NCBI GenBank assembly: GCA_031459765.1
Contig: JAVKHY010000007.1
Location: forward strand, 62,001 to 126,000
DNA length: 64,000 nucleotides
DNA from: Armatimonadota bacterium
GTDB taxonomy: Bacteria > Sysuimicrobiota > Sysuimicrobiia > Sysuimicrobiales > Kaftiobacteriaceae
Direction of reading: 5' to 3'
Positions 27,251 to 34,375 of the stretch are shown in pieces (positions within the stretch are counted from its first letter, which is position 1; every line of letters begins with the position of its first letter). Under the pieces are notes generated by a model that was not told where the DNA came from, ran no database searches, and saw nothing but the letters and a program-made list of their open reading frames with translations. The position numbers and the translations under genes are program-made.

Positions 27251-28597
27251 GTGCGTCACCTGGTGCTGGTTACCCTGGGGCTCCTCTGGCTGGCCGCGGT
27301 GGCGGCCAGCACCCATTACCGCGACATCACTTGGCTGCAGTACCTGTTCGTGGATGTGACCTGGATCCAGGTCGCGTTGATCTCCGCCGGCGCCTACGGC
27401 GTGTTCCTCGTCCTGACGGGCGCCCTGGCCCGGTCGGCGCCCCGTCCTCCGGGGTGCCCCGAGGTCTGGCCGATGGTGAGCATCGTGGTCCCGGCAAAGA
27501 ACGAGGAGGCGGTGATCGAGGGCACCGTGCGGAGTCTGGCCGCATTGGACTACGCCGCCCTGGGGCACCGCCGCTTTGAGATCATCGTCGTGGACGATCG
27601 TTCTACCGACCGTACGGCGGAGATCCTGGAGCGCCTGGCCGCGGAATTCCCCCTCACGGTGGTGAGGACCCCCGAGGGCAGCCGGGGGAAGGCGGCGGCC
27701 CTCAATCTGGGGATCGCCCGGGCCCGGGCCGACCTCATCGCGGTGTTCGACGCCGACGCCCGGGTGGCGCCGGATTTCCTCGCCAAGCTGGTGCCCTACG
27801 TGCTGGAACCCGGCGTCGGCGGCGTGCAGGCGCGGCGGATGCTCTACAACGCCGGACAGAATGGCGTCACCAAGGTCCAGGATGACGAGTACCGCCTCTT
27901 TCAGGCCAATCTCCAGCGGGGCCGCCGGGCCCTGGGCGGGCTCGTCTGCTTCGCGGGCAACGGCCTGCTGCTGCGGAGGGAGGCCCTGGATGAGGTCGGC
28001 GGATGGAACGAAGAAGCGCTGACCGAGGATATCGACCTCTCCGTGCGCTTCCACCTGGCCGGCTGGCCCATCCGCTACTGCGATGAGGCGGTGGTGTGGG
28101 AGGAGGCGGTGCCGGGACTGCGCGCCCTGCTGCGCCAGCGCACGCGCTGGTTCGAGGGGGCGATCCGCTGCCTGGGGGATCACCTCCCGGCCATCCTCTT
28201 CGGGCACGGGGCGCTGTTCAAGCGCCTGGACATGCTGTTCTTCCTCGGCGGCGCGCTGCTCGTGACCATGGCCGTCCTCACCACCTACCTCTATGCGCTG
28301 ATCGACGTGGCCGGCGGCGTGGTCCTGTATCTGCAGCTTCCCCGGCGGATCACGACCCTGTCCTCCCTGGTGATGAGCACCGCCCTCCTCCTGACCGCAG
28401 TCCGCGAGTATCGGCGCCCGTGGACTGCCGCAGCGGCCCTGGCGCGGATGGCGGTGTTCTCGCTGCACCGGCTGGTGGTCTTCCCCCTCGCCGTCTACCG
28501 CTACGTGCGCAGTGCGATTACCGGGGAAGTCTCCTGGGAGAAGACCGCCCACGGCACCGGGCCGGGGATGTGGACGAAGGAGACGTCGGACCGCTAG
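27251..28597 (+). CDS. Membrane glycosyltransferase family 2
   Basis: This is a processive-type GT2 enzyme. Two N-terminal membrane segments precede the catalytic domain (about residues 75-310), which has VDDRSTD, DADA, the TED motif and QRTRW, the D,D,D,QxxRW pattern of cellulose/hyaluronan/poly-GlcNAc synthases. About four C-terminal membrane segments follow. The product is probably an extracellular polysaccharide or glycolipid, but the sugar cannot be told. It starts 4 bp after mtnA. Its stop codon shares the bases CTAG with the stop of the converging GT4 gene. Confidence 0.88.
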   Translation: MRHLVLVTLGLLWLAAVAASTHYRDITWLQYLFVDVTWIQVALISAGAYGVFLVLTGALARSAPRPPGCPEVWPMVSIVVPAKNEEAVIEGTVRSLAALDYAALGHRRFEIIVVDDRSTDRTAEILERLAAEFPLTVVRTPEGSRGKAAALNLGIARARADLIAVFDADARVAPDFLAKLVPYVLEPGVGGVQARRMLYNAGQNGVTKVQDDEYRLFQANLQRGRRALGGLVCFAGNGLLLRREALDEVGGWNEEALTEDIDLSVRFHLAGWPIRYCDEAVVWEEAVPGLRALLRQRTRWFEGAIRCLGDHLPAILFGHGALFKRLDMLFFLGGALLVTMAVLTTYLYALIDVAGGVVLYLQLPRRITTLSSLVMSTALLLTAVREYRRPWTAAAALARMAVFSLHRLVVFPLAVYRYVRSAITGEVSWEKTAHGTGPGMWTKETSDR

Positions 28598-29580
28598 ACC
28601 AGCCGGCTGTAGATCGATCGCAGGCGCTGCCCCACCACTTCCAGCGAGTGCGCCCGGGCCAGCTCCAGCGCGCCCTCGGAGAGGCGCCGGGCCAGGTCGG
28701 GATCTTCGGCCACGCGGCGAATGAGGGCGGCGAACTCCTCCGGGGTGGTGCCCTTGAGGCAGTTGACGCCGTCGATGAAGCGGTCGGCGAAACAGGGCGC
28801 GTCGCGCAGGATGAGGGGTTTGCCGCAGGCGGCGGCTTCCAGCACGGCAATGCCTTCGTTCTCCACGGTGCTGGGGAAGAAGAAGATGTCGCCCGCGGCG
28901 TAGGCTTCGACCACGTCCTCGACGTAGCCGGTGAAGCGGACGTTCTCCGGCGCGGACTCGATGACCCGGAGGGTCTCGGGCTTCACCGCCTTGGAGATGC
29001 GCCCGAACCAGGTCAGGGTGAACTCCGGGAGCAGCCGCCCCACCTCGCAGAAGATATCCACGCCCTTGCGCAGCAGGACCAGCCCCACGGAAAAGGGGAC
29101 GACGCCCTCCAGCCCGAAACGGGCGCGGCCGATGAGGCGCTTGCGCCGGCTGGGGGCGAAGCGGCGGAGATCCACGCCGTTGCTCACGACCTCAATGGGC
29201 CGGTCGAGGTCGTAGTGGCGGAGGACCTCGCGGGCGTATGGGGAGGGGGCGATGAGCAGATCGGCCTTCCCGTAGAAGAACCGCAGGTACCGCCCCAGGT
29301 ACGGTGCGATCTGGTCGCTCATGCGGAAGGAGTTGGCGAAGTCCTCTGCGGTGGTGTGGCTGTGGATGACCAGCGGTCGGCGGCCGCTGTACTTCTCGGC
29401 GAGGTAGAGGGATGCCGGTCCCACCGAATGGAGGTGGAGGAGGTCGAAGGCCTCGCCGGGGTCGGTGGTCACCTGGACGCCGGCGGACTTGAGGGCTCGG
29501 AGATGGTTGTCAAAGGCCCGGCGGATTCCCCCCGACCAGTTTGAGGAATAGCCGGTCTCCAGGTAGACGCAGGCCTTCAC
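28594..29580 (-). CDS. Glycosyltransferase family 4
   Basis: This is a GT-B glycosyltransferase of about 328 residues. It has an N-terminal acceptor domain (LHLHSVGPASLYLAEKY, HSHTTAEDFANSF, APSPYAREVL) and a C-terminal donor domain ending in the E-x7-E region (STVENEGIAVLEAAACGKPLIL). Diacylglycerol or phosphatidylinositol-type glycosyltransferases are the closest in pattern, but the acceptor is not assignable. The GTG at 29580 has a G-run upstream and gives the usual MKACVYLETGYSS N-terminus; a GTG at 29595 is also in frame. It converges with the GT2 gene. Confidence 0.87.
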   Translation of the reverse strand: MKACVYLETGYSSNWSGGIRRAFDNHLRALKSAGVQVTTDPGEAFDLLHLHSVGPASLYLAEKYSGRRPLVIHSHTTAEDFANSFRMSDQIAPYLGRYLRFFYGKADLLIAPSPYAREVLRHYDLDRPIEVVSNGVDLRRFAPSRRKRLIGRARFGLEGVVPFSVGLVLLRKGVDIFCEVGRLLPEFTLTWFGRISKAVKPETLRVIESAPENVRFTGYVEDVVEAYAAGDIFFFPSTVENEGIAVLEAAACGKPLILRDAPCFADRFIDGVNCLKGTTPEEFAALIRRVAEDPDLARRLSEGALELARAHSLEVVGQRLRSIYSRLV

Positions 29581-29614
29581 CTGAGGACCCCCCACGTTTC
29601 CCCGGCCGCCCCGG

Positions 29615-30856
29615 CTATCCTAATTCCCCGCCTCGGGGAGGCGTTCCCTGCGCCGCGGCGGGCGGAGCGGCAGCGGCTTCTGCCGCACCGTGGCGGCTGA
29701 TCCGGAGAGGGCGGCTGTGGGCCAGGGCATCGTCCACCAACGCCTCGACGGTGAGGCGGGCTTCGGCACGGTCCACTTCCTCCACCGTGGGCTGGGTACG
29801 CGGATGGGCCGGGACGAACAGGCTGCAGCAGTCCTCGAAGGGCCGGATAGAAATGGCATAGGTCCCGATGGCACTGGCCCGGGCCATGATCTCGGTCTTG
29901 TCCGCGCCGATCAGCGGCCGCAACACCGGCAGGCGCGTGACGGCGGAGATCGCCGCGAGCGATTCCAGGGTCTGACTGGCGACCTGGCCCAGACTCTCCC
30001 CGGTGACCAGGGCCTGCGCACCGAGCCGCCGGGCCATCCGCTCGGCGATGCGCATCATCATCCGCCGCAGCACCAGGATGCGGAAGGCGTCGGGGACCCG
30101 CTCCGCCACCGCCCGCTGGATCTCCGTGAAATGGACAACCCACAGGTCCAGCGGGCCGGTATATTCCGCCAGCACGCGACAGAGGTCGACGACCTTCTCC
30201 CGGGCGCGGTCGCTGGTGAAGGGAAAACTGTGGAAGTGCACCGCGGTGATCACTGCGCCCCGGCGGGCGGCGTACCAGGCGGCCACGGGGCTGTCGATGC
30301 CGCCCGAGATCAGCGCCAGCACGTGTCCCCCCGTGCCGTAGGGCAGGCCGCCCGGACCGGGAACGGTCTCGGTGGCGAGGTATGCCCGATCGCGCAGCTC
30401 GATCTGCACCAGGAGGTCGGGGTCGCGCATGCGGGCGGCCAGACGGGGCAGGCGCGACTGAATGGCGCGGCCGACCTCGCGACTGAGCTCCATCGAGGTG
30501 AGGGGGAACCGTTTGTCGGCGCGTCGGGTGGACACCTTGAAGGTCGCCACCTCCGGGCGGCGCCGCAGCGCCTCCTCCGCCATGGCCACCGCCGCGGTCT
30601 TGACGGCGTCGAGATCCGGGGGGACCTCGCGGGTCGGGCTGAGCGAGACGATGCCGAAGACCTTGCGCAGTCGTTCCACGGCCAGGGCGGGATCGGCGTC
30701 GATGGAGACGTAGATCCGACCGAAGCCCGTCCGCACCTCGTGGGGGCCCAGATCGTCGATCGCGCGAACCACGTTGCGTGTCAGGGCCTCGAGGAAGAGG
30801 GGCTGGTTCTGTCCCTTGAGGGCGATCTCGCCGTAACGGAGCAGAAAGGTCGGCAC
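29615..30856 (-). CDS. thiI: tRNA 4-thiouridine synthase ThiI
   Basis: ThiI activates tRNA U8 with ATP and transfers sulfur to form s4U; it can also serve thiamine synthesis. The N-terminal ferredoxin-like/THUMP region (to about residue 165) is followed by a PP-loop ATPase (LALISGGIDSPVAAW) and the segment ALVTGESLGQVASQTLE. The rhodanese domain of E. coli ThiI is absent, as in Bacillus, so sulfur probably comes directly from the desulfurase encoded just upstream. The GTG start lies 4 bp after that gene's stop. Confidence 0.95.
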   Translation of the reverse strand: MPTFLLRYGEIALKGQNQPLFLEALTRNVVRAIDDLGPHEVRTGFGRIYVSIDADPALAVERLRKVFGIVSLSPTREVPPDLDAVKTAAVAMAEEALRRRPEVATFKVSTRRADKRFPLTSMELSREVGRAIQSRLPRLAARMRDPDLLVQIELRDRAYLATETVPGPGGLPYGTGGHVLALISGGIDSPVAAWYAARRGAVITAVHFHSFPFTSDRAREKVVDLCRVLAEYTGPLDLWVVHFTEIQRAVAERVPDAFRILVLRRMMMRIAERMARRLGAQALVTGESLGQVASQTLESLAAISAVTRLPVLRPLIGADKTEIMARASAIGTYAISIRPFEDCCSLFVPAHPRTQPTVEEVDRAEARLTVEALVDDALAHSRPLRISRHGAAEAAAAPPAAAQGTPPRGGELG

Positions 30857-30860
30857 GGCC

Positions 30861-32036
30861 TCAGCGGACCGGGGCCCGGAGGTCCCGCAGGGCCTCCGCC
30901 ACCGCCGCCGCGGCGTCGTCGATCTCCTCGACGGTGGTGAAGGGCGAGAGGCTGAAACGCAGGGCGCTGCGGCTCTCCTCCGGGGTCAGCCCGATGGCCT
31001 GCAGGACGTGGCTGGGGTGCGGGTCGCGGGCGTGGCAGGCCGAGCCGGTCGAGACGAACACGCCGGCCATTTCCAGGCGGTGCAGCAGCGTCTCCCCCCG
31101 CACTCCGCGGAAGGAGACGTTGAGGATGTGGGGCGCCGCGCCCTCTTCAGGGGTGTTCACGCGGACGTCGGGAAGTTGCTCCACGGCGCGGCGCAGTCGG
31201 TTGCGCAGCTCCGTCATGCGCCGGGCGCCCTCCTCCAGGTGGGCCAGGAGCAGCGAAGCGGCCGCGCCCATGCCGACGATACCGGGGACGTTCTCGGTGC
31301 CGGGACGCACGCCGCCTTCCTGATCCCCGCCGCCCAGCAGCGGGGTCAGGCGCAGCCCCCGGCGCACGTAGAGCGCCCCCACACCCTTGGGACCGTGGAC
31401 TTTGTGGGCCGAGAGGGTCACAAGGTCCACCCCCCACTCCCGCGGGCGCAGCGGGATCTTCCCCCAGGCCTGCACGGCGTCCACGTGCAGATAGACCGGC
31501 CGTCCGCGCGTCGTCCGGGAGCGCAACAGTCGCCCGATCTCCTCGATGGGCTGGATCGTCCCCAGTTCGTTGTTGACCGCCATGACCGAGACAAGGACCG
31601 TCTCCGGGCGCAGCGCCGCCGCGATGCGTTCAACCGACACGCGCCCCGCGCCGTCGACGGGCACGGTGGTCACGGCGTGGCCTTCCTCGGCGAGGCGGCG
31701 CACCGGGACCAGCACCGAGGAGTGCTCCACGGCTGTGGTCACGAGGTGGCGGTGGGGTCCGAGGGTCGTGACCAGTCCGCGGATGGCCAGGCTGTTGGAC
31801 TCGGTGCCCCCCGAGGTGAAGACGATCTCCTCGGGCGCCACGCCCAGGGTCTGGGCCACGGCTTCCCGCGCTCTGCGTACCAGCCGTTCGGCCGCCAGTC
31901 CCTTGCCGTGGAGGGAGGAGGGGTTGCCGTACTCCCCGGTCAGCGCCTGCGTCATCGCTTCGACGACGGCGGGGTGGGGCCTGGTCGTGGCCGCGTTGTC
32001 CAGATAGATCTCTCGTCCGACGGTCATCTGTTTCAT
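30861..32036 (-). CDS. Cysteine desulfurase (IscS/NifS family)
   Basis: This PLP enzyme takes sulfur from cysteine. It has the N-terminal IYLDNAATT, the His in EHSSV, the PLP lysine in LSAHKVHGPKG, and the active Cys in STGSACHARDPHPSHVL. The 391-residue length is standard. Pairing with thiI mirrors the Bacillus NifZ-ThiI pair dedicated to s4U. The ATG at 32036 gives MKQMTVGREIYLDN. A promoter-like sequence whose -10 overlaps this ATG suggests the ATG at 32027 could be the real start, on a leaderless mRNA. Confidence 0.95.
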   Translation of the reverse strand: MKQMTVGREIYLDNAATTRPHPAVVEAMTQALTGEYGNPSSLHGKGLAAERLVRRAREAVAQTLGVAPEEIVFTSGGTESNSLAIRGLVTTLGPHRHLVTTAVEHSSVLVPVRRLAEEGHAVTTVPVDGAGRVSVERIAAALRPETVLVSVMAVNNELGTIQPIEEIGRLLRSRTTRGRPVYLHVDAVQAWGKIPLRPREWGVDLVTLSAHKVHGPKGVGALYVRRGLRLTPLLGGGDQEGGVRPGTENVPGIVGMGAAASLLLAHLEEGARRMTELRNRLRRAVEQLPDVRVNTPEEGAAPHILNVSFRGVRGETLLHRLEMAGVFVSTGSACHARDPHPSHVLQAIGLTPEESRSALRFSLSPFTTVEEIDDAAAAVAEALRDLRAPVR

Positions 32037-32063
32037 CGTAGCGCAGCCGGTGAGACCGCTCAA
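32035..32063 (-). promoter_or_regulatory. Possible promoter of the desulfurase-thiI operon
   Basis: On the minus strand, TTGAGC (32063-32058), a 17-bp spacer and TACGAT (32040-32035) form a plausible sigma-70 promoter. Transcription would begin at about 32027-32028, at the second in-frame ATG. Confidence 0.4.
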
Positions 32064-32158
32064 GGAAACTTCCGCCGCCTCCCGCCGCGGGCGTGCGCAG
32101 GCGGGCGCCGCCTCGGCGGACACCCCGGTGCCATCGGGGGACGGCCCGGAGGATTCTG

Positions 32159-32187
32159 TTGACAGGACCGCCCGGTCATGCTATATA
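32159..32187 (+). promoter_or_regulatory. Strong sigma-70-type promoter upstream of amtB
   Basis: TTGACA (32159-32164), exactly 17 bp, then TATATA (32182-32187). The start would be near 32194, only about 30 nt before an intrinsic terminator. Confidence 0.8.
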
Positions 32188-32193
32188 CGCGAT

Positions 32194-32250
32194 AAACAAT
32201 CGATGTGATCGTTGGGCCGAGAAGCCCCGCTTCCGCGGGGCTTTTCTCGT
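32194..32250 (+). ncRNA. Short leader or small RNA ahead of amtB, ending in a terminator
   Basis: From the predicted start, a 5' hairpin (arms about 32197-32204 and 32208-32214, one bulge) is followed by a strong terminator: AAGCCCCGC (32222-32230), loop TTCC, GCGGGGCTT (32235-32243), then TTCTC. GGGC at 32214-32217 could alternatively pair with GCCC at 32224-32227, which would disrupt the terminator. That layout fits an attenuator controlling amtB-PII, or an independent RNA of about 55 nt. No sequence match to a known RNA family is recognised. Confidence 0.5.
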
Positions 32251-32265
32251 TGCGACGGGGCCGGG

Positions 32266-32296
32266 ACGCCTTCTGTGGGGAGGCGTTTCTTTATTC
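32266..32296 (+). terminator. Second hairpin with T-rich tail before amtB
   Basis: ACGCCT (32266-32271) pairs with AGGCGT (32281-32286), followed by TTCTTTATT. It is weaker than the terminator at 32222-32247. Together they leave amtB with two termination signals between it and the visible promoter. Confidence 0.5.
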
Positions 32297-32339
32297 TGGT
32301 CCGGGAATCTCAGCCCGGATGACGCCTTGGGGAGATGAG

Positions 32340-33623
32340 ATGAACGCCGCAGATACGGCCTGGATGCTGGTGGCCACCGCTCTGGTGTTGCTCATGACCC
32401 CCGCCCTGGGATTCTTTTACGGCGGGCTCGTGCGCGCCAAGAATGCGCTGAACACGCTGATGATGAGCTTTGCCGCTTTAGGCGGTGTCGCCATCGCCTG
32501 GGCGTTGGTGGGCTATTCCCTGGCCTTCGGGCCCGGGGGACCGTGGCTGGGCGGCCTCACGCGGCTGTTCCTGCGCGGGGTCGGCCTGGAGCCGAGCGGG
32601 TCCATCCCGCACGTGCTGTTCATGGCCTATCAGGGGACATTCGCCGTGATCACCGCGGCGCTGATTTCCGGTGCCATCGTCGAACGCATGCGATTCCGCG
32701 CCTACCTGCTGTTCCTGACGGTCTGGAGTCTGGTCGTCTACGCACCGATCGCCCACTGGGTCTGGGGCGGCGGATGGCTGGCGCGACTCGGCGCCCTGGA
32801 CTTTGCGGGGGGCACGGTGGTCCACGTCAATGCGGGAGCGGCGGCGGTGGTGGCCGCCCTCACCCTCGGCCCGCGCAAGGACTATGCCCGCCAGGCCATC
32901 CTGCCCCACAACGTCCCGTTCACCCTGCTCGGCGCCGGCCTGCTCTGGTTCGGGTGGTTCGGCTTCAATGCCGGCAGCGCGCTGGGCGCCAATGCGGCGG
33001 CCGCCCTGGCCTTTGTCAACACCATGCTGGCCCCGGCCGCCACCCTGGTCGTCTGGACGCTGCTCGACCTCCGGCGGGGCGGGAAGGTCACGGCGGTGGG
33101 CGCCGCGACGGCGATCGTCGTCGGGCTCGTCGCCGTCACCCCGGCGGCCGGGTTCGTCAGCCCCGCGGCGGCGATCGTGGTGGGCGGGGTGGCCGCGCTG
33201 CCCAGCTACGCCGCCATCGTCTGGCGGCCCCGGACGCGCCTCGACGACTCCCTCGACGTGCTGGCCGCCCACGGAGTAGGCGGCACCGTCGGTGCCGTCC
33301 TCACCGGTGTGCTGGCCCAGAAGATCTGGAACGGGACCGCGAACGGGCTGCTCTTTGGCGCGCCACTGCAGGTCGTCGTGCAGCTGGTCGCGGTCGTTGC
33401 CGCGGCCCTGTACAGCGCCCTGGGCACCGCGCTCATCCTGAGAGTCCTGGCGCTGTTCATGCCCCTGCGGGTCGCCGACCCCAGCCATGAAGGGTTGGGC
33501 CTGGACGTCGGGCAGCACGGCGAGGAGGCCTACGGCACCGGGGAGGGGGCCGTACTGGTTCTTCCGGACGCCGGCCCCGCGGTGGCCGCGCCCGCCACCG
33601 CGCCGGCGAGGGAGCACGCATGA
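32340..33623 (+). CDS. amtB: Ammonium transporter Amt
   Basis: This is a polytopic ammonium channel of 427 residues with about eleven membrane segments. Family motifs include ALGFFYGGLVRAKNALN near the N-terminus, the ERMRF segment, HVNAGAAAVVAAL, WFGWFGFNAGSALGAN and DDSLDVLAAHGVGGTVG. The ATG at 32340 has GGGGAG 5 nt upstream. No signal peptide is evident. The stop overlaps the start of the PII gene (ATGA), the usual amtB-glnK coupling, in which PII blocks the channel under nitrogen excess. Expression may depend on readthrough of the leader terminators. Confidence 0.95.
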   Translation: MNAADTAWMLVATALVLLMTPALGFFYGGLVRAKNALNTLMMSFAALGGVAIAWALVGYSLAFGPGGPWLGGLTRLFLRGVGLEPSGSIPHVLFMAYQGTFAVITAALISGAIVERMRFRAYLLFLTVWSLVVYAPIAHWVWGGGWLARLGALDFAGGTVVHVNAGAAAVVAALTLGPRKDYARQAILPHNVPFTLLGAGLLWFGWFGFNAGSALGANAAAALAFVNTMLAPAATLVVWTLLDLRRGGKVTAVGAATAIVVGLVAVTPAAGFVSPAAAIVVGGVAALPSYAAIVWRPRTRLDDSLDVLAAHGVGGTVGAVLTGVLAQKIWNGTANGLLFGAPLQVVVQLVAVVAAALYSALGTALILRVLALFMPLRVADPSHEGLGLDVGQHGEEAYGTGEGAVLVLPDAGPAVAAPATAPAREHA

Positions 33624-33976
33624 GACTCGTCGTCGCCATCATCCGCCCCGAGAAGTTGAGCGACGTCCTTGAGGCCCTCTTTCGCGCCGAGGTGCGCGGG
33701 GTGACCATCAGCCGGGTGCAGGGGCACGGCGGAGAGACCGAGCGCGTGGCCACCTACCGCGGGACCACCGTGAAGATGGAGCTGTCGGAGAAGGTGCGCC
33801 TGGAGATCGGCGTCTCAGATCACTTCGTCGAGCCGACCGTCCGGGCCATCCTTACGGCGGCCCGGACCGGCGAAGTCGGGGACGGCAAGGTCTTCGTCCT
33901 CCCCGTGGAGCACGTCTACCGGATCCGCACCGGCGAGCGGGACGAGGCGGCCGTGACTCCCGCCCCCGTGGCCTGA
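33620..33976 (+). CDS. glnK: PII nitrogen regulatory protein (GlnB/GlnK family)
   Basis: This small trimeric sensor of ATP/ADP and 2-oxoglutarate probably controls the Amt channel encoded just upstream. The C-terminal signature TGEVGDGKVFVLPVEHVYRIRTGERDEAAV is intact. In the T-loop, numbering matches E. coli exactly: Y46-R47-G48 are kept, but position 51 is Val, so the uridylylation tyrosine is missing. Residues 49-50 are Thr-Thr. Regulation by GlnD-type uridylylation is therefore not expected. The length is 118 residues, slightly extended at the C-terminus. Confidence 0.94.
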   Translation: MRLVVAIIRPEKLSDVLEALFRAEVRGVTISRVQGHGGETERVATYRGTTVKMELSEKVRLEIGVSDHFVEPTVRAILTAARTGEVGDGKVFVLPVEHVYRIRTGERDEAAVTPAPVA

Positions 33977-34033
33977 GGTCCGTCGGTACGCCCCGCGTGC
34001 GGCGGGTGCCGCCCCGCTCGCGGGGGTGCGCCG

Positions 34034-34063
34034 TTGACGCTCTTTTCCGCCGCGTGCTAGAAT
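34034..34063 (+). promoter_or_regulatory. Promoter of the T-box-ileS transcript
   Basis: TTGACG (34034-34039), an 18-bp spacer and TAGAAT (34058-34063) place the start near 34070, at the 5' edge of the T-box leader. Confidence 0.75.
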
Positions 34064-34067
34064 TCAC

Positions 34068-34364
34068 CAACAACAGCGATGACGGGGACAGCGTTTCCGT
34101 CGCCGGCCCCAAGCGAGCCGGGAGTGGGTGAGAGCCGGCGGGTGACGGACGGAGGACGATCGCCCCGAAGCCGCGGACCGAACCGGACCGGACAGTAGGC
34201 TCCGCCGGACCCTCCACCGTTATACGGAGGACGGAATCGAGGTCCGTCGCCCGGTGGCCTGATCCGGGGTCGACTTCTGTTCCGGAGGAGCGCCGGCGCT
34301 GCAGCGCCGGAAGCTGGGTGGTACCGCGGTCATCCGTCCCAGGAGGGGCGGATCGTTTGTTTTC
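34068..34364 (+). ncRNA. T-box riboswitch controlling ileS
   Basis: This leader fills the gap before ileS. Stem I contains the distal pattern AGCGAGCCGGGAGTGGGTGAG (from 34112) and closes with CGGGG (34083-34087) and CCCCG (34163-34167). The specifier loop shows ATC (34159-34161), an Ile codon followed by a purine. A linker CAGTAGGCTCC and CCGTTA motif follow, then an 18-base perfect palindrome CCGGCGCTGCAGCGCCGG (34293-34310). The T-box core CTGGGTGGTACCGCGG (34314-34329) contains UGGU, which pairs with an ACCA tRNA end. Uncharged tRNA-Ile should favour the antiterminator. Confidence 0.94.
34332..34364 (+). terminator. T-box-controlled intrinsic terminator
   Basis: ATCCGTCCC (34332-34340), loop AGGA, GGGGCGGAT (34345-34353), then a T-rich run to 34363. 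The CCC of the 5' arm can pair with GGG of the T-box core in the antiterminator, so the two structures exclude each other. Confidence 0.9.
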
Positions 34365-34375
34365 TGGAGGGGCCG

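Noticed and set aside
28096-29544. A plus-strand frame spanning the end of GT2 and the antisense of GT4
   Set aside because: Both regions are explained by glycosyltransferases on their own strands. The protein has no recognisable domain.
32194-32250. ANTAR-target or glnA-type RNA motif upstream of amtB
   Set aside because: The predicted loops lack the ANTAR A1/G4 hexaloop pattern, and I see none of the conserved glnA RNA sequence blocks.
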